This document shows, piece by piece, positions 11,520-21,984 of a stretch of DNA of 64,000 bases. How positions within the stretch are numbered: the stretch's first letter is position 1; each line of letters begins with the position of its first letter. Under the pieces are notes generated by a model. It was not told the DNA's origin and did no database searches. It saw only the letters and a list, made by a program, of their open reading frames with translations. This DNA is from Macrophomina tecta (Eukaryota > Ascomycota > Dothideomycetes > Botryosphaeriales > Botryosphaeriaceae), in the NCBI GenBank assembly GCA_024180945.1, contig JAKSGN010000033.1:62001-126000 (forward strand). Direction: 5' to 3'. Position numbers and translations under genes: made by a program.

Positions 11520-12519
11520 AGCGCGGGAGGGACGGTCTGAAGTAAGAGACGCTAAGGGGACACAGGCCAGGCACTGAAAACTAGGGGCCAATTGGGGGCC
11601 AGAATTAAGTTGTGATACCCATCGCTGGGGAGTGATGCGCAAGGAGTTTCAGTGCGCCTAGCCACATCACTATAGGCCGAGGCTTCGGATACGGACACAG
11701 AAACAGTGCGTGTGGCGTCGCAGATCTGCTCTGCCTTCGAGCGTGGACGGCGTTGGTGTGCATGAGAGATAGGTGGAGAGAAGGACCTTCGTCTGGGGAG
11801 CTTCGGCGAGTGGAGCGATGCGTCCGAAAATTTGTGGGTCAATGTTCGAGCTCTGGAAGATCATTGTTGCTTCCGAGGTTATTGCATTTCGATTCACGAC
11901 TCAGATAAGTGGGCCTACAGGGATAATCCTAGAATACCCCTCCTGCTTGATGCATCTGCCTCTCCAATGGTTAGGGACGCCTATCTGGCTGGATGGGTCC
12001 AGCATGGCAAAACGCTAGCTACAGAATAGAAAAAGCACACGTTGCACACACGCTAAACCCCTTGGCATGTTTCGAAACCGTTCATACTGATCAATCTCCT
12101 TTTCGCATGCTCTTCAACGATATTATAGGGACGTAGAATCCATCGCTTAATGGGTATACTGCAGCAAATGCTTGCTCGATACAGATCGGAGGTGGCGGCT
12201 ATCTCAGTTCTTTACCCATTATTTTGGTTCTCTCCCTTTTTTCTCGCGCATCATCCGCGATCTTCCTCGGGATTCGAGATTTTCCCCCGCAAGGTAATGT
12301 ACATAGTAGTGCTCCTACCATGGGCGATTCCATTTACGTGGAAACGGATTGCGAAAGTGCCACGGGGCTCCGCGCATCGATCAGAACATGGTTGGCACCT
12401 TTCTCTTTGCACCAGGAGACGAAATTGGGATCGTTCTGTGGCCGAAGCACCGCCGAGATACTGGGGCTGGCCCCGGTCATGTAAGCATCGTATCCTGAAA
12501 GCAAAGATATACACCGGGC
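11520..12519. other. No supportable gene
   Basis: About 1 kb upstream of the membrane-protein gene. Minus-strand frames at 11552-11897 overlap its leader and look like chance frames; the rest shows no domain. Confidence 0.4.
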
Positions 12520-13720
12520 CAATTGTTGTCAATGCGTTTCTCGTTGACTCGTAGTTTATGGGGTTCCATAAGACTGTGTCAGCAGCTACTCGCGTCCGGT
12601 AATTCGTCATCTCCTACGTTCCTTAATACGCAAAAAGCACTGCCTCGCCTTGACATCCATCCAGTCTCATCCGGAGACAACCCACAAATTCGCGGTCTCC
12701 TTGCACGATATAGTACGCAAGGCAAATCGGCACCAGCCAGGATAGAGGCGTTTGGCCTTAAGACAAAGAGCAGGCTCGAAAATGACGTTGCACGCGTTGA
12801 AGATGCGCTTGAGCATTTCGCGCTCGCAAGCCAACGGCACTTTGCGTGAGAAGAGCGATTGTGTGAAGGCCAGCAGTCTCGGAAATGGCACGATGCACCT
12901 CCTGCCACGTGTCTGAAGCCGAATGTTGACTCGCGATGACCAGCAATACGCCATTCGGCCAGTTTGCGCCCTCATCTCGAAGTCATGCTCTATCTCTCTC
13001 AAAGCTGGGAACATTGACAAGGCTCTTGGACACTTTGAATTTGGCCGCTGCTTGATCCTGGGCTATATTCTCGATAAGCAAAAGCGACCTCTGGGAATTG
13101 AGACAGAAAAAAATCCTGTGCTGGCTGAAAAATCACCAATCTCTGCCGTTCAGGGCATCTTAGCAAACTTTCGGCAATCTAGAGCTTAAACGCGACCTGC
13201 AATCTTGCGAGCAGCAAATTTGTCAAACCGATGGCTTCGAGGGTTCCTTGCTCCGGCCATCTGAAAAGGAATTGATGGAAGCTGGCTCGGACGGGCCTAC
13301 CGTCGTAGTCCATTCCACCAATTACGGGGAGAATGCAATCATGATCATCCAGTCTGGCCTACATGTAGTCGAAATCTCCAGCATGCATTCAGAGATTCCA
13401 TTCGTCTTGGTGCGGCCTGTGTCGGAAATCCTGGAAGCTCTGCAGTCAGAACGACTTATTTCAAGGCTGCACTCAGGACTCGCGCGAAATCCAGGGCCGC
13501 GGAGGCCACCGCAGCTTGGAATTTCTTCTTTGCCGTGCCTGTGCTCTACGCGCGTCCATCGTATATTTGAGTACATACGAGAGAGGCTCAACTTGGTCTC
13601 GAACCCGGACAAGAAGCCACCCCAGGCCTGGTGCATTGGCGCTGACATTGCTGGAGGACTTCCACTCTGTGCCGCTGTGGATAAATTCCTTGATGATCCA
13701 GACGCAAGCTGCCTTCGCCA
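12520..13720 (+). pseudogene. Decayed TPR/CHAT-domain protein fragment
   Basis: Broken plus-strand frames keep recognisable pieces of the fungal TPR-CHAT architecture. A helical repeat piece at about 13000-13090 reads LKAGNIDKALGHFEFGRCLI. The segment PSEKELMEAGSDGPTVVV at about 13255 corresponds to the start of the caspase-like CHAT fold in these proteins. A later stretch at about 13615-13690 reads KKPPQAWCIGADIAGGLPL, where intact relatives have a W-x-x-P-T-G-x-L-x-x-x-P-L-H pattern; the catalytic-type His is replaced by Cys. Frames are interrupted and the ends are missing. Assignment is from family knowledge without alignment. Confidence 0.5.
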
Positions 13721-13730
13721 AACTATTTTA

Positions 13731-14300
13731 CTATACACACCTACTATCAAAGCACTGAAGCTTGCAGTGATTCGAGCTCTGAGGGGTAAAGATCCTAGCG
13801 ATGACTGTAGCAGGAACACGGCTCAAGATCCCTCGACCCTCTGCCAGCTTCACCAGGCGAACCAGATCTGCGCTCTCGGTTAGTCGACTAATGATGGCGA
13901 ATGCGGCCACAGTCTTCGCAGCGGCGTCTGCCGTGGTCAAACGATTGCCAGCAGTGGCGTAGACGTCGGCGCCGATATGGCGGCACTGCTGGACACAGGC
14001 AATGCCCAGCCTGCCGGTGGCTGAACGAATCAACACACGCCGGCCCGGCTGCGTATTAGCGAGGTCATGTAGACAGCAAAGCGAAACCAAGTATACGCTG
14101 GCAAGTGTGGCTGCTTCCTCGAGCGACATGCAGTCAGTGATTGGGTAAAACACGCTCGGTGGTGGCGATAATGCGTTTGGCGAAAGTGCCCTTCTCGGAA
14201 ACCAGCACATATGCGGCGGCGTACTTAATCGAGGCAAAGGATGAAAGGTCGACAAGCATAGAGGAGACGTTAGCGTGGGGAAGTTAGCGCATGCTAAACT
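13731..14300 (-). pseudogene. Relic of a polyketide synthase enoyl-reductase domain
   Basis: On the minus strand from about 14240, AAYVLVSEKGTFAKRI followed by IIATTERVLP runs into a stop. One base out of frame (about 14147) the sequence resumes as MSLEEAATLASVYLVSLCCL and GRRVLIRSATGRLGIACVQQ. This is the MDR-type NADPH-binding core of a highly reducing PKS enoyl reductase (usual form: VLIHSA-x-GG-x-G-x-A). The second Gly of the nucleotide-binding loop is Arg, and there is a frameshift. No ketosynthase or acyltransferase is nearby. A stand-alone zinc-type alcohol dehydrogenase relative is the alternative, but SLEEAAT...VYLVSL and HIGADVYATAG fit PKS better. Confidence 0.6.
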
Positions 14301-14487
14301 ATAACCTTGGCTTTGCTCCCGCTCTGGACGCCCATATATACCTTGTCGAGGTTGTTTCTCTCCCCAGCTGTCGGATCGACTCCTTAGCGAAATCATGATT
14401 GCTACCCCTCACTATAGCGACTTTTCCCGAAACAGGGGAGATCATCTCGTTGAGACAAAAGACGAGGGGCCTGCGAATTAAAGACAT
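14299..14487 (-). pseudogene. N-terminal fragment of a short-chain dehydrogenase
   Basis: The 62-residue frame contains SGKVAIVRGSNHDFAKESIR, clearly the first beta-alpha unit of an SDR, but the TGxxxGxG loop is mutated to RGSNHDFA (Thr and both later Gly lost) and the remainder of the protein is missing. It abuts the PKS enoyl-reductase relic on the same strand, so the two fragments were probably brought together by deletion. Confidence 0.55.
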
Positions 14488-16137
14488 ATTTCTTTCGGAG
14501 ATACGTATTCAAGGAAACAGTTCGAGATGAAAGTAAGACGCATTCGGGCACAGGGGAGCAAAGAGTACCTTACCGCAGGGAGGGACAGTTATTAGATAAC
14601 CCGTAAGGGTCCACGTTCCGAAAGATGAAATGATTATTCAAAATGCTCATTTGTTGCTCCAGTAAATCGACTTACTTCGAACCGTTTACAAAGAAACTAA
14701 CAGAAAACCATAACTATAAAATGTATCTATTTAGCCTTTCAGGCTCTGAAAGCTTTTACTACCTTCGTGCATTGTTTAGCAAGAAGTCTAACATTGCATG
14801 CGGGAAGCGGCCGGCTGGCTCAGGCACTGCTAATAGGAGCTGAACCAGGAGTGCTCTTTCTAGATATATACTACCAGAGCTTCGTTGTTTTATCCTAATG
14901 CTTCGATAGTGGCAACGCCTCTATGGCAGGACATCTGCTCACTCGGCTCGGCTCAGGCCGTGTTTGGCAGACGGAATGTGCGACAGGCTGCGGCGACAAT
15001 GCTGAGATCCTGCCGAATGCCTTACTAGTAGTACGATGGATTAAGGTGGAGATATTTGAGCGGTCATATTTCGTCCGGACAGTTAGGCGGAGAAGGATGC
15101 TATGGAGAGGCGGAAGAGGGTAGCAGCATCGCGCGGTGAGCCTGCTGAGAAGAATGCAAAGAAAATAAACATCGAGGAACAGTTGCACCAGCTCAACCTG
15201 CAAATGGAAGGGGCAATTGAAGAGGTCAGCGAGGCGGGACAGGCGCTCTCGTGCGCGCGCAGCCACTCTAACTCACCAGGAATATTCTGTGTGGGACCCA
15301 CATTAACCCTTATAACGGCCGGCTTACTCCCTTTACTTTAATAGTATGTAAGCGTGTCAAACCGATGGAACGCCGACGACATTAAAATAAAGAACCTGCA
15401 TAACTCACCGAACATAGCCTGCCGCTGATGTTTATGCATGTCATTGTACGTAAAAGATATACTAATGCAAGGCGGCGATGTGAAGAAAAAAGCAAAGTCA
15501 CCGAGCGGAGCCGCGAAAATTTTTTTTGGGGCGCGTGGCACAGGTTATGCACCGCACAGGGTAAGAGAAAGAAAAGAAGTGGCCGAGTGTGAGCGTGCCA
15601 GAGACGTGGTTGTCAGCTGTAAGGGTAAGTGGCACAAATTCTTTTCGCGCACGCCGGGAACAGTTGACGCGGTGGTCCGAATATGGAATGTTTTAACGAG
15701 GCGGGTAATATTTCCGTCTAGATGGCTGCTTGAACTTTCCATGCCACAGTCTTGCTGCGGAGTGCCTGCTGACATCATCCAAGCACCTTGGACCGGTAAA
15801 CAGAAACGACGCTTGGTCCCCAAGTCCAAAATCTATTATGTGAAGGGCCTACCGCTGCTGTTCTCATTGTTAAGGCATCTCTCACTGCCGCCCAATAACA
15901 ACACCCCCAACCAGCTGGGCCCCAAACAAGCCAAAGCCTCTTGGAACAATCCCACATAGCAAAACGCGTCGGGCACAATTAGCTTGCCCGGAGCGAAGTT
16001 ACTTCATCTCAAACGTTCCAGGCAGTATAAATCTATATCTACTGCAAGGCCCCGCCAACCAATCCGACTCCCTTTCCTGTACAGCCTTTGGAATTATTGC
16101 AAAAACTCGGTCTAAAACCCCCTCTCCCTTCGCTAAC
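14488..16137. other. No supportable gene
   Basis: About 1.65 kb. A frame at 15102-15341 begins with a basic, coiled-coil-like run (MERRKRVAASRGEPAEKNAK) but has no recognisable family and no supporting context; 15438-15959 likewise. Possible remnants only. Confidence 0.35.
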
Positions 16138-17664
16138 TCACATCGGCGCAAATAAGCTGCGGTTAAGCCGCAAGCGCGCCCAGATGATCAGCAACGAGCC
16201 AACGACCAGCGATGCGCCCGAGTACAAGGACAGGGCGAGGTAGCCATACGAGCCGACGAGCTCTCCACTGATGGGCGTGCCGAAAAGAGCTCTGAAGGGC
16301 GGCGGAGTGACGATTCATCAGAGGCGAGTCCTGAAGCTAAGACGCAGGGAAGAAGTAACTTACGTCAGGGCCAGAGATCCCATCAGAAAGCCCACAGCCG
16401 TACCGTGCGTTTCGTGAGTTGCGATTTGAGCCGCGCATGCGGACTGGAGGCTCATGATTGCCTTGTGCGTATGGGGTTAGCGCGCGTGCCTGGCAGCAGA
16501 GAGTAAAATTGTGAATGACACGTACTCCGGAGGTGAAGCCGTACGCCAGCGACCAGATAACAACGCCGGCGGTGCTGGTCGCGGCCGTCCAGCAGAGGCA
16601 TGTGATGCCCGACGTGAGGGCGGCAAGCGCGCAGAGGTTGAAGTGGCCGTAACGGTCAGCCAGCAGGCCGGGCAGAACGCGGCCGAATAAGGAGGCGGCG
16701 TTGACAATGGAGACCATGTAGAAGGACAAGCTTGTAGAGATACCGAGGGCAGACGAGTACGAGGTCACGTAGAAGAAGGGGCTAAACATGCCGAGGTAAC
16801 AGATAGCCAGCCCGCTGCAGAGGATTATGAAGGTTGGGTTTTTGGCGATGGAAATGTCCGTCTTGTGCTTCTCCGATGGCGGGTGCTCGGTCTCGGGCTC
16901 TGGTTCAGATTTGGACTGCGGCGGTTGTACGGAGAGGAGGGCAATTAGCAGAAGTGGGAGCATGATGAAGCCGACAATACGGAGCGTCCAGGGAAATCCG
17001 ATGCGGTGATAATTTAGTAGTCGGTCCAGGACAATCGGCCATACGAGCCCGCCGGTGGAGGAGCCACCCACGGTGATGCCCAAAGCTAACCCACGATTCT
17101 TGTGGAAATATTTGGAGATAGTAGCAACGGCGGGGCAGAAGAGAAACGACATGCTACCCCCGAGTAGTACGCCTTGGGCGAGGAAGATCTGGTAGTACTC
17201 ATGGCTAAGCGAAGTCATGAAGACAGCAACAAGAGTCCCAATACTGCCGCATAGGAGTAGGATCTGGAGATGTTTTGTTAGAGTCAGAATTAAACAGAGA
17301 TGTGGCGTCTATACCGGAGCGCCGAGCTTGTCGACCAAAACCCCAGCGACGGGGGCTGTAGCGAACATAAAGCCCACAGCAAAGGAGCCAATCCATGAGA
17401 TATCAAACTCAGAGCGGTCGGCCAACTGATTAGCATGATAGTATTCCTGGAAGACGCCAAATGCATTAAGAAAGCCGACGCTGCAGAAGAAGGTAAGGAA
17501 GGCTCCTAAAAGCGCTGCCAACGCACGGGCGCTATCAGATTGTCAGCAGCTGGGGCAGGACCGTCAAGCCGGAGAGACACGGACCTAGTTTCACTGTGCG
17601 GAGAGGACATAGCGGGCGGTTCGTCAATGGCGGATTGCTTAGAAGATTGGGCCAATGGGTGCAT
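16138..17664 (-). CDS. MFS transporter, monocarboxylate (SLC16-like) type
   Basis: Carrier of the fungal monocarboxylate-permease branch of MFS, predicted at the plasma membrane. Coding starts at an ATG (17664) giving MHPLAQSSKQSAIDEPPAM; a short intron (GTCCGT...GATAG) leads into TM1, ALLGAFLTFFCSVGFLNAFG, and EYYHANQLADRSEFDISWIG is the loop typical of this branch. Later exons carry TM4-TM11, for example KNRGLALGITVGGSSTGGL, and the last two small exons encode LMGSLALT|ALFGTPISGELVG and the end SLFAPM. All introns rejoin in frame; expected length is about 440 residues. It shares a 143-bp divergent promoter with a Zn2Cys6 regulator, a strong hint that the regulator controls it. Substrate unknown. 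Confidence 0.85.
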
Positions 17665-17807
17665 ACTTAAAGCTAGCCGCGCCCACGGAGCCTCCACGGA
17701 CCATCTCTCCGCAACGCCAGCTTTCCACGGACGCTCCGGACTCTCGTTCCGTCTCTCTCTGCGCCAATCTATTGTCATCTCCGGAACCCGACCTTTTGAT
17801 CATCGCG
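17665..17807. promoter_or_regulatory. Shared divergent promoter of MFS carrier and Zn2Cys6 regulator
   Basis: Only 143 bp separate the two start codons, so the control elements must be shared. The regulator's frame stays open upstream to 17655 and overlaps the MFS start, but the Met at 17808 immediately before the zinc cluster is the better start. Confidence 0.6.
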
Positions 17808-19748
17808 ATGCCAGCAAAACGTCCGCGGCAGGAGCCTGTGTCATGCCAGCTATGCAGGACGAAAAAGCTTCGATGCGACCGCCAGCAGCCGTGTTCGAAT
17901 TGCACCGCGCGCGGCGTCAGTTGTGAGCCCTCTGGACCACCTCCGCCCGCGCCCGCGCAGAGCCCGCCCGGAGGATCTGATCCAGCAGTCCTGGCGCGGC
18001 TGGAATATCTCGAAAGCGCTGTCGAAGCTCTCCGGAAGACGGTGGCGCCGAGCGATGTGGAAATGCTGCAGGCCGATTGCGAGCTTCCCCAGAGCACAAT
18101 CACAGCCGCGACCAGCCATGACAAATTGGGCATTGGATTTCGATTGGTGCCAGCTGGAAGCATGGGCGCGGCGGACAGAGCGGACACAAAAATGTGTCTG
18201 CCAGCAAAGCATGAGGCCGTAGGGTTATTTTACCATTACAATGCCCACGTCAACTATCTACATTACGTGATCCACGCTCCCTCAGTCCTGGAGCTACTCG
18301 ACCACATCTACAGCCGGCCGCTTGATAAGGCGGAGCCAACGCAGGTAGCGCTGCTGATGGGCATGCTTGCAGGTGCCGCCTACTTCTGGAATCCAACCGC
18401 AGGCGTCTTTGCCGCCGAAGAAGAGGCCAAGCACGCCTCCTCCGCCTGGCTCGAAGCCGCGCTGGAGGTGCTACACCAGGCTCGCCGCGTCCAGGCGGTC
18501 TGTCTAGAGGAGGTGCAAGCGACCATTATTGTGTCCTACCTGGTCTATAATCTCGAGGGCTTCTCGTCGCGTTTCCGTTTGCTCAACACGCAAGCGCTCG
18601 GGCTCGCCCGAGATCTCTCGCTGCACAGGATGGATGATGGGCCCCTGCGGCCCAGCCCGCACGAACGCCTGATCCAGAGCGAGGTGAAGCGGCGAGTGTG
18701 GTGGCACATAGTATCCGTCGACTGGCTCCTGGCATTCACCCCGGGCCCGCAGGAGGGCACCTATCTGGTCAATCCACGGCACATGGCTGTCAACCTCCCG
18801 CAAAACGCCGATGATCAGCAACTGGAGCACGGCCGCCAGCTGCCGCCCACCCAGCCCACCACCATGGCATACTTTCTGCAACGCGTTCGCCTGGCCGAGA
18901 TCTGCCGCCACGTCGCCGACGCCATGACAGAGCCGCCCTTCGGCCTGCGCCAGACGGACAGCGCCACACTGCGCGACCTGGACGCCCACTTTGTTCGCTT
19001 CCTTGATTGCCTTCCGCCCTTCTTCCGCCTGGACAGAGACGATTCCAGCCGACAGAAAATCGAACACCAGTTTCCGCACGTGGGCATACAGCGATTTCTC
19101 ATACATCTCGGCGTCCACACTCGACGCAGCAAGTTGCATCAGCCCTGGCTGGCGCGCGGCTACCGGGAGCCCGAGTTTGCGTTCGCGCGCGACGCCTGCT
19201 TGCAGTCATCGCGCACGGTGCTACAGGTGGCGCGCCTGCTGGAAGAAGAGAGGCAAAACCACGCCTTTGCGCCGACCAGCAGGCTCTGCACCGTGGTACA
19301 CCACGTGACCATGGCAGCGGTGGTGTTGATCGTTGACTTGTGCTTTACTAAGGCCCGCGGGGCCGAGGAGGAGCGGCGCAAGCTGGAGATCGTCGATGCG
19401 TGCCAGATCCTGGAGCGGTCCAGAAGGGAGTCTGCGGTGGCAGAGAAAATGCTCATGGAGCTGAACGATGTGCTCAAGAGACACAAGGTCCACCTCCCGC
19501 CAGTGATGCCGAGCACAGGACCGCCGATTGCCACTGTCAGCGCTGATTACTCCCGTTTCTCGGAGCCTGTTCCTGGTGCGCGACTTCCCAGTGGGCAGCA
19601 GGGCAACGCGGCGGCGCCGTTCAACTCACTGCTGCACGAAAGCGTGGACATCGGGTTCAATTTGGACATACCTGCGTGGGACGAGCTTTTTGCAGACCTT
19701 AACGCCTGTCCAATCTTCAATACCGACCTACCCGACTTTTCGCTGTGA
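17808..19748 (+). CDS. Zn2Cys6 transcription factor with fungal middle-homology domain
   Basis: Nuclear DNA-binding regulator of 646 residues in a single exon. The zinc cluster is at residues 13-39: CQLCRTKKLRC then C-x2-C-x6-C (spacing 2-6-5-2-6), preceded by basic residues. A Pro-rich linker and short coiled coil (LARLEYLESAVEALRKT) follow. The fungal-specific TF domain (about residues 150-450) includes FSSRFRLLNTQALGLARDLS and SEVKRRVWWHIVSVDWLLA, the signature pair of this family. The acidic, aromatic C-terminus (DELFADL...TDLPDFSL) may be the activation region. It is divergent from the monocarboxylate-type carrier and probably a pathway-specific regulator of that carrier and neighbours. 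Base composition is GC-rich compared with the flanks. Confidence 0.92.
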   Translation: MPAKRPRQEPVSCQLCRTKKLRCDRQQPCSNCTARGVSCEPSGPPPPAPAQSPPGGSDPAVLARLEYLESAVEALRKTVAPSDVEMLQADCELPQSTITAATSHDKLGIGFRLVPAGSMGAADRADTKMCLPAKHEAVGLFYHYNAHVNYLHYVIHAPSVLELLDHIYSRPLDKAEPTQVALLMGMLAGAAYFWNPTAGVFAAEEEAKHASSAWLEAALEVLHQARRVQAVCLEEVQATIIVSYLVYNLEGFSSRFRLLNTQALGLARDLSLHRMDDGPLRPSPHERLIQSEVKRRVWWHIVSVDWLLAFTPGPQEGTYLVNPRHMAVNLPQNADDQQLEHGRQLPPTQPTTMAYFLQRVRLAEICRHVADAMTEPPFGLRQTDSATLRDLDAHFVRFLDCLPPFFRLDRDDSSRQKIEHQFPHVGIQRFLIHLGVHTRRSKLHQPWLARGYREPEFAFARDACLQSSRTVLQVARLLEEERQNHAFAPTSRLCTVVHHVTMAAVVLIVDLCFTKARGAEEERRKLEIVDACQILERSRRESAVAEKMLMELNDVLKRHKVHLPPVMPSTGPPIATVSADYSRFSEPVPGARLPSGQQGNAAAPFNSLLHESVDIGFNLDIPAWDELFADLNACPIFNTDLPDFSL

Positions 19749-20565
19749 TTCCAGAATGGTCTTGGATGGGGCGCAATTGTGGCTGCGGCATAAGACATGT
19801 TGCACGTCTGAGTGTGATTTCGAAGCCCGATTGCCATAAGTCTCAATGATTCGTGGAATCCCCCGCCCCCGGGGGGGGGGGGGGGGGGTCATTCAGTCGC
19901 GTAACATGTCCTCGAGTGCCTGTTGCTGCCGGTACAGTATGCACACAGATTCAGCGAAGAAAACAGATCAATAGTTCTCGCGGCGGCGGCGAGGTCCAGG
20001 GCAAAGGCGTGTGCGTGCAAAGAAGCGAGGAGAGTTGGACAGTGGCGGCGCGGTCCGCAGCGGAACGGGCCAGCGGGCAGGTCGTGAGTGGTTCGGACCG
20101 CTCTTGTCATTGGGAGCATGACGCAACAGGGCGCGCGTCGGCATGTTTCCTCAGGCGATACGAGGGTAATGGGGGCCGAGTTGTGGATTATTGTAGTTGG
20201 CAGGTCTGAGGCTTTGTGGCGCGGGAAGGCCGTCCGCACCGGCGCAAATTCGACATGTGTTGTAGATCTTTCGTAAAAGCTCCATTCTACGCCCAGTGGC
20301 ATTGACTGCACGCGTCCTTGCTAGCGCGCGCCCAGAATTTGCGGAATCGGGCTTCCGATCTCGTCATGTCTACCGTGTACGGTGTACGTTACTCCACGAT
20401 GAATTCTTTTTTGCGCATGCTACTACAATTTGCCCATTTTGAGGTCTCTGCCTTTTAAAGATTGGATGCACAGTGATATGTTTGTCCACGACCTACAGAG
20501 CCTACCCGACGCACAGTGGCCCTTCCTCAGACGGCCCCGTGCCCGACTCCATCCAGCACCACAGA
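19749..20565. other. Intergenic between two convergent regulators, with a G tract
   Basis: About 0.8 kb between the 3' ends of two convergent regulator genes. It holds a C/G tract at 19861-19888; overlapping frames at 19853-20311 show no domain. Confidence 0.5.
19861..19888. repeat. Poly-C/poly-G tract
   Basis: CCCCGCCCCC followed by a run of 18 G residues, directly readable. Possible quadruplex-forming or length-variable tract. Confidence 0.9.
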
Positions 20566-21984
20566 TCACAGGGCCAGCCTGCTTCTCAGCCCTTCCTTTA
20601 CCCGCGTGATGCTCCGGCTCAGTCTCTCCAGCCCGCCTCCGCTGTACCCTTCCCACAATTGCGCCTCTTGCTTCATTGCTGCCATCGCCAGACCCACCGG
20701 CACCAGAGGCTGCTCCACATTGACCGCCACCGGCCCTGGCTGCGAACATCGCAGCCCGCACGGCAGCCCCAGCAGACGCTCCATGCGCGCAAGTCTGTCC
20801 CACAGCAGGCGGAAGACGTAATGGACCTTGATTGTCGAGTCCTGCTGCGGCGGCTCCAGATCGTGGAGGCGGAGGTAATTGGCTGAGGAGGAGGACGACG
20901 ACGACGCGGTGCCGTGGCATCCGGATGTCGTGCCTGGGTGGGCCTGAGGGAGCGAGGCGAGGTAGGCCTGCAGTTGCTCGAAGGTGAGAGTGAACAGGCG
21001 CACCGCCGACACATAGCAGTTGAGCAGCACCAACGCTGTCGCCGTGTCCGCCACCACCCACTGCGCTTGTCTCTGCCTCCGAAATGCCGCCGTCGACATG
21101 GAGAACACGTCGTCCTCTACCCCATGGTGTCGTTCCTGGCCCATCGCTACTGCTGCGCCGCTGCTCAGCGATCCGTGCTTTCGCATCTTGGCCAGCATGT
21201 CGAGCAGACTCTGGAACAGATCGAGCACGGTACCAATCGGATACAGCTCGAAACGGCTGCTCTCCGTCGTCGTCTGGCCGCCCTGTTCCTCTGGCTGCGA
21301 CGTCCACGTGCCGCCGGTAAGGAATTCGAGGCCGCGCTCGAGCTCCATTGCCAGCCCGTACGCCTGCTCCCGCATACTTGAGATCGAGTCGTCCTGTGGC
21401 CTGCAACTTCTCCCTCCACTATCCTCATCCTGGTTGCATGCCGGTGCTTCTCCCACTATCCCGGTGAGCCGCTCATTGCTTTCTGGCACCGGCCAGCTCT
21501 CGGCGTTAGGAGGAGTGGGAATGGACGCCCATGGCTGCATCGCCTCCCACGACCCGAGCTCCTGTGAAAGGTCCATCGTATCTTCGTGCAGCAGGCTATG
21601 GGAAGAAAGGTCAAGAGTCGGCATGACCGCCACATCATTGCACCCCAAGGATTCGGTGATGGGAAGCGGCGATAGCGGTGCAGTCTGTTCCCAGAACCCG
21701 TCCGCCGCTTGTTTTTGTTGTCGCTGTCGCTGCCTCCGTTGTTGCTGCGTTTCTCCTCTTCGTATTGCTCGCCCTGAAGAGGCCCTGTTTTGCGTCTTGC
21801 AGGCCCCCGGTGGCCGTCCCATCCGCGCCTTCGGACTGAAAATGCATTCGGCACCCGCCTGAGCGCAACGTCGACAGCCTTGGTCCGGGGCTGAGACCAC
21901 ACATCTGAGCTTCTGGCCGTGGCAGCGATCGCATGACAGACGCATCGATTGTTGTCCGTCCGTCCAAATCGAGCCAGAGTTCAT
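20566..21984 (-). CDS. Zn2Cys6 transcription factor, AflR-like finger
   Basis: Single exon, 472 residues. The zinc cluster is at residues 17-48: SCDRCHGQKLRC, then an unusual 8-residue spacer (VVSAPDQG) and CRRCAQAGAEC, followed by FSPKARMGRP. The SCDRCxxQKLRC...SPxxRxGRP layout is that of regulators found inside fungal metabolite clusters such as AflR. A Gln/Arg-rich run (QQQRRQRQRQQKQ) follows. The C-terminal half has amphipathic helices seen in the AflR-type domain, including a Ser run (SSSSSSSANYLRL). No middle-homology domain like that of its convergent neighbour is evident. This second regulator, of a type tied to secondary metabolism, supports a metabolite-cluster reading of the region. 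Confidence 0.88.
   Translation of the reverse strand: MNSGSIWTDGQQSMRLSCDRCHGQKLRCVVSAPDQGCRRCAQAGAECIFSPKARMGRPPGACKTQNRASSGRAIRRGETQQQRRQRQRQQKQAADGFWEQTAPLSPLPITESLGCNDVAVMPTLDLSSHSLLHEDTMDLSQELGSWEAMQPWASIPTPPNAESWPVPESNERLTGIVGEAPACNQDEDSGGRSCRPQDDSISSMREQAYGLAMELERGLEFLTGGTWTSQPEEQGGQTTTESSRFELYPIGTVLDLFQSLLDMLAKMRKHGSLSSGAAVAMGQERHHGVEDDVFSMSTAAFRRQRQAQWVVADTATALVLLNCYVSAVRLFTLTFEQLQAYLASLPQAHPGTTSGCHGTASSSSSSSANYLRLHDLEPPQQDSTIKVHYVFRLLWDRLARMERLLGLPCGLRCSQPGPVAVNVEQPLVPVGLAMAAMKQEAQLWEGYSGGGLERLSRSITRVKEGLRSRLAL

Noticed and set aside
20423..21406. 327-codon minus-strand frame overlapping the second regulator
   Set aside because: It is a shadow of the Zn2Cys6 gene, whose zinc cluster and ATG are in the other frame; composition is Gly/Arg/Ala-rich as expected of a GC-rich antisense-type frame.
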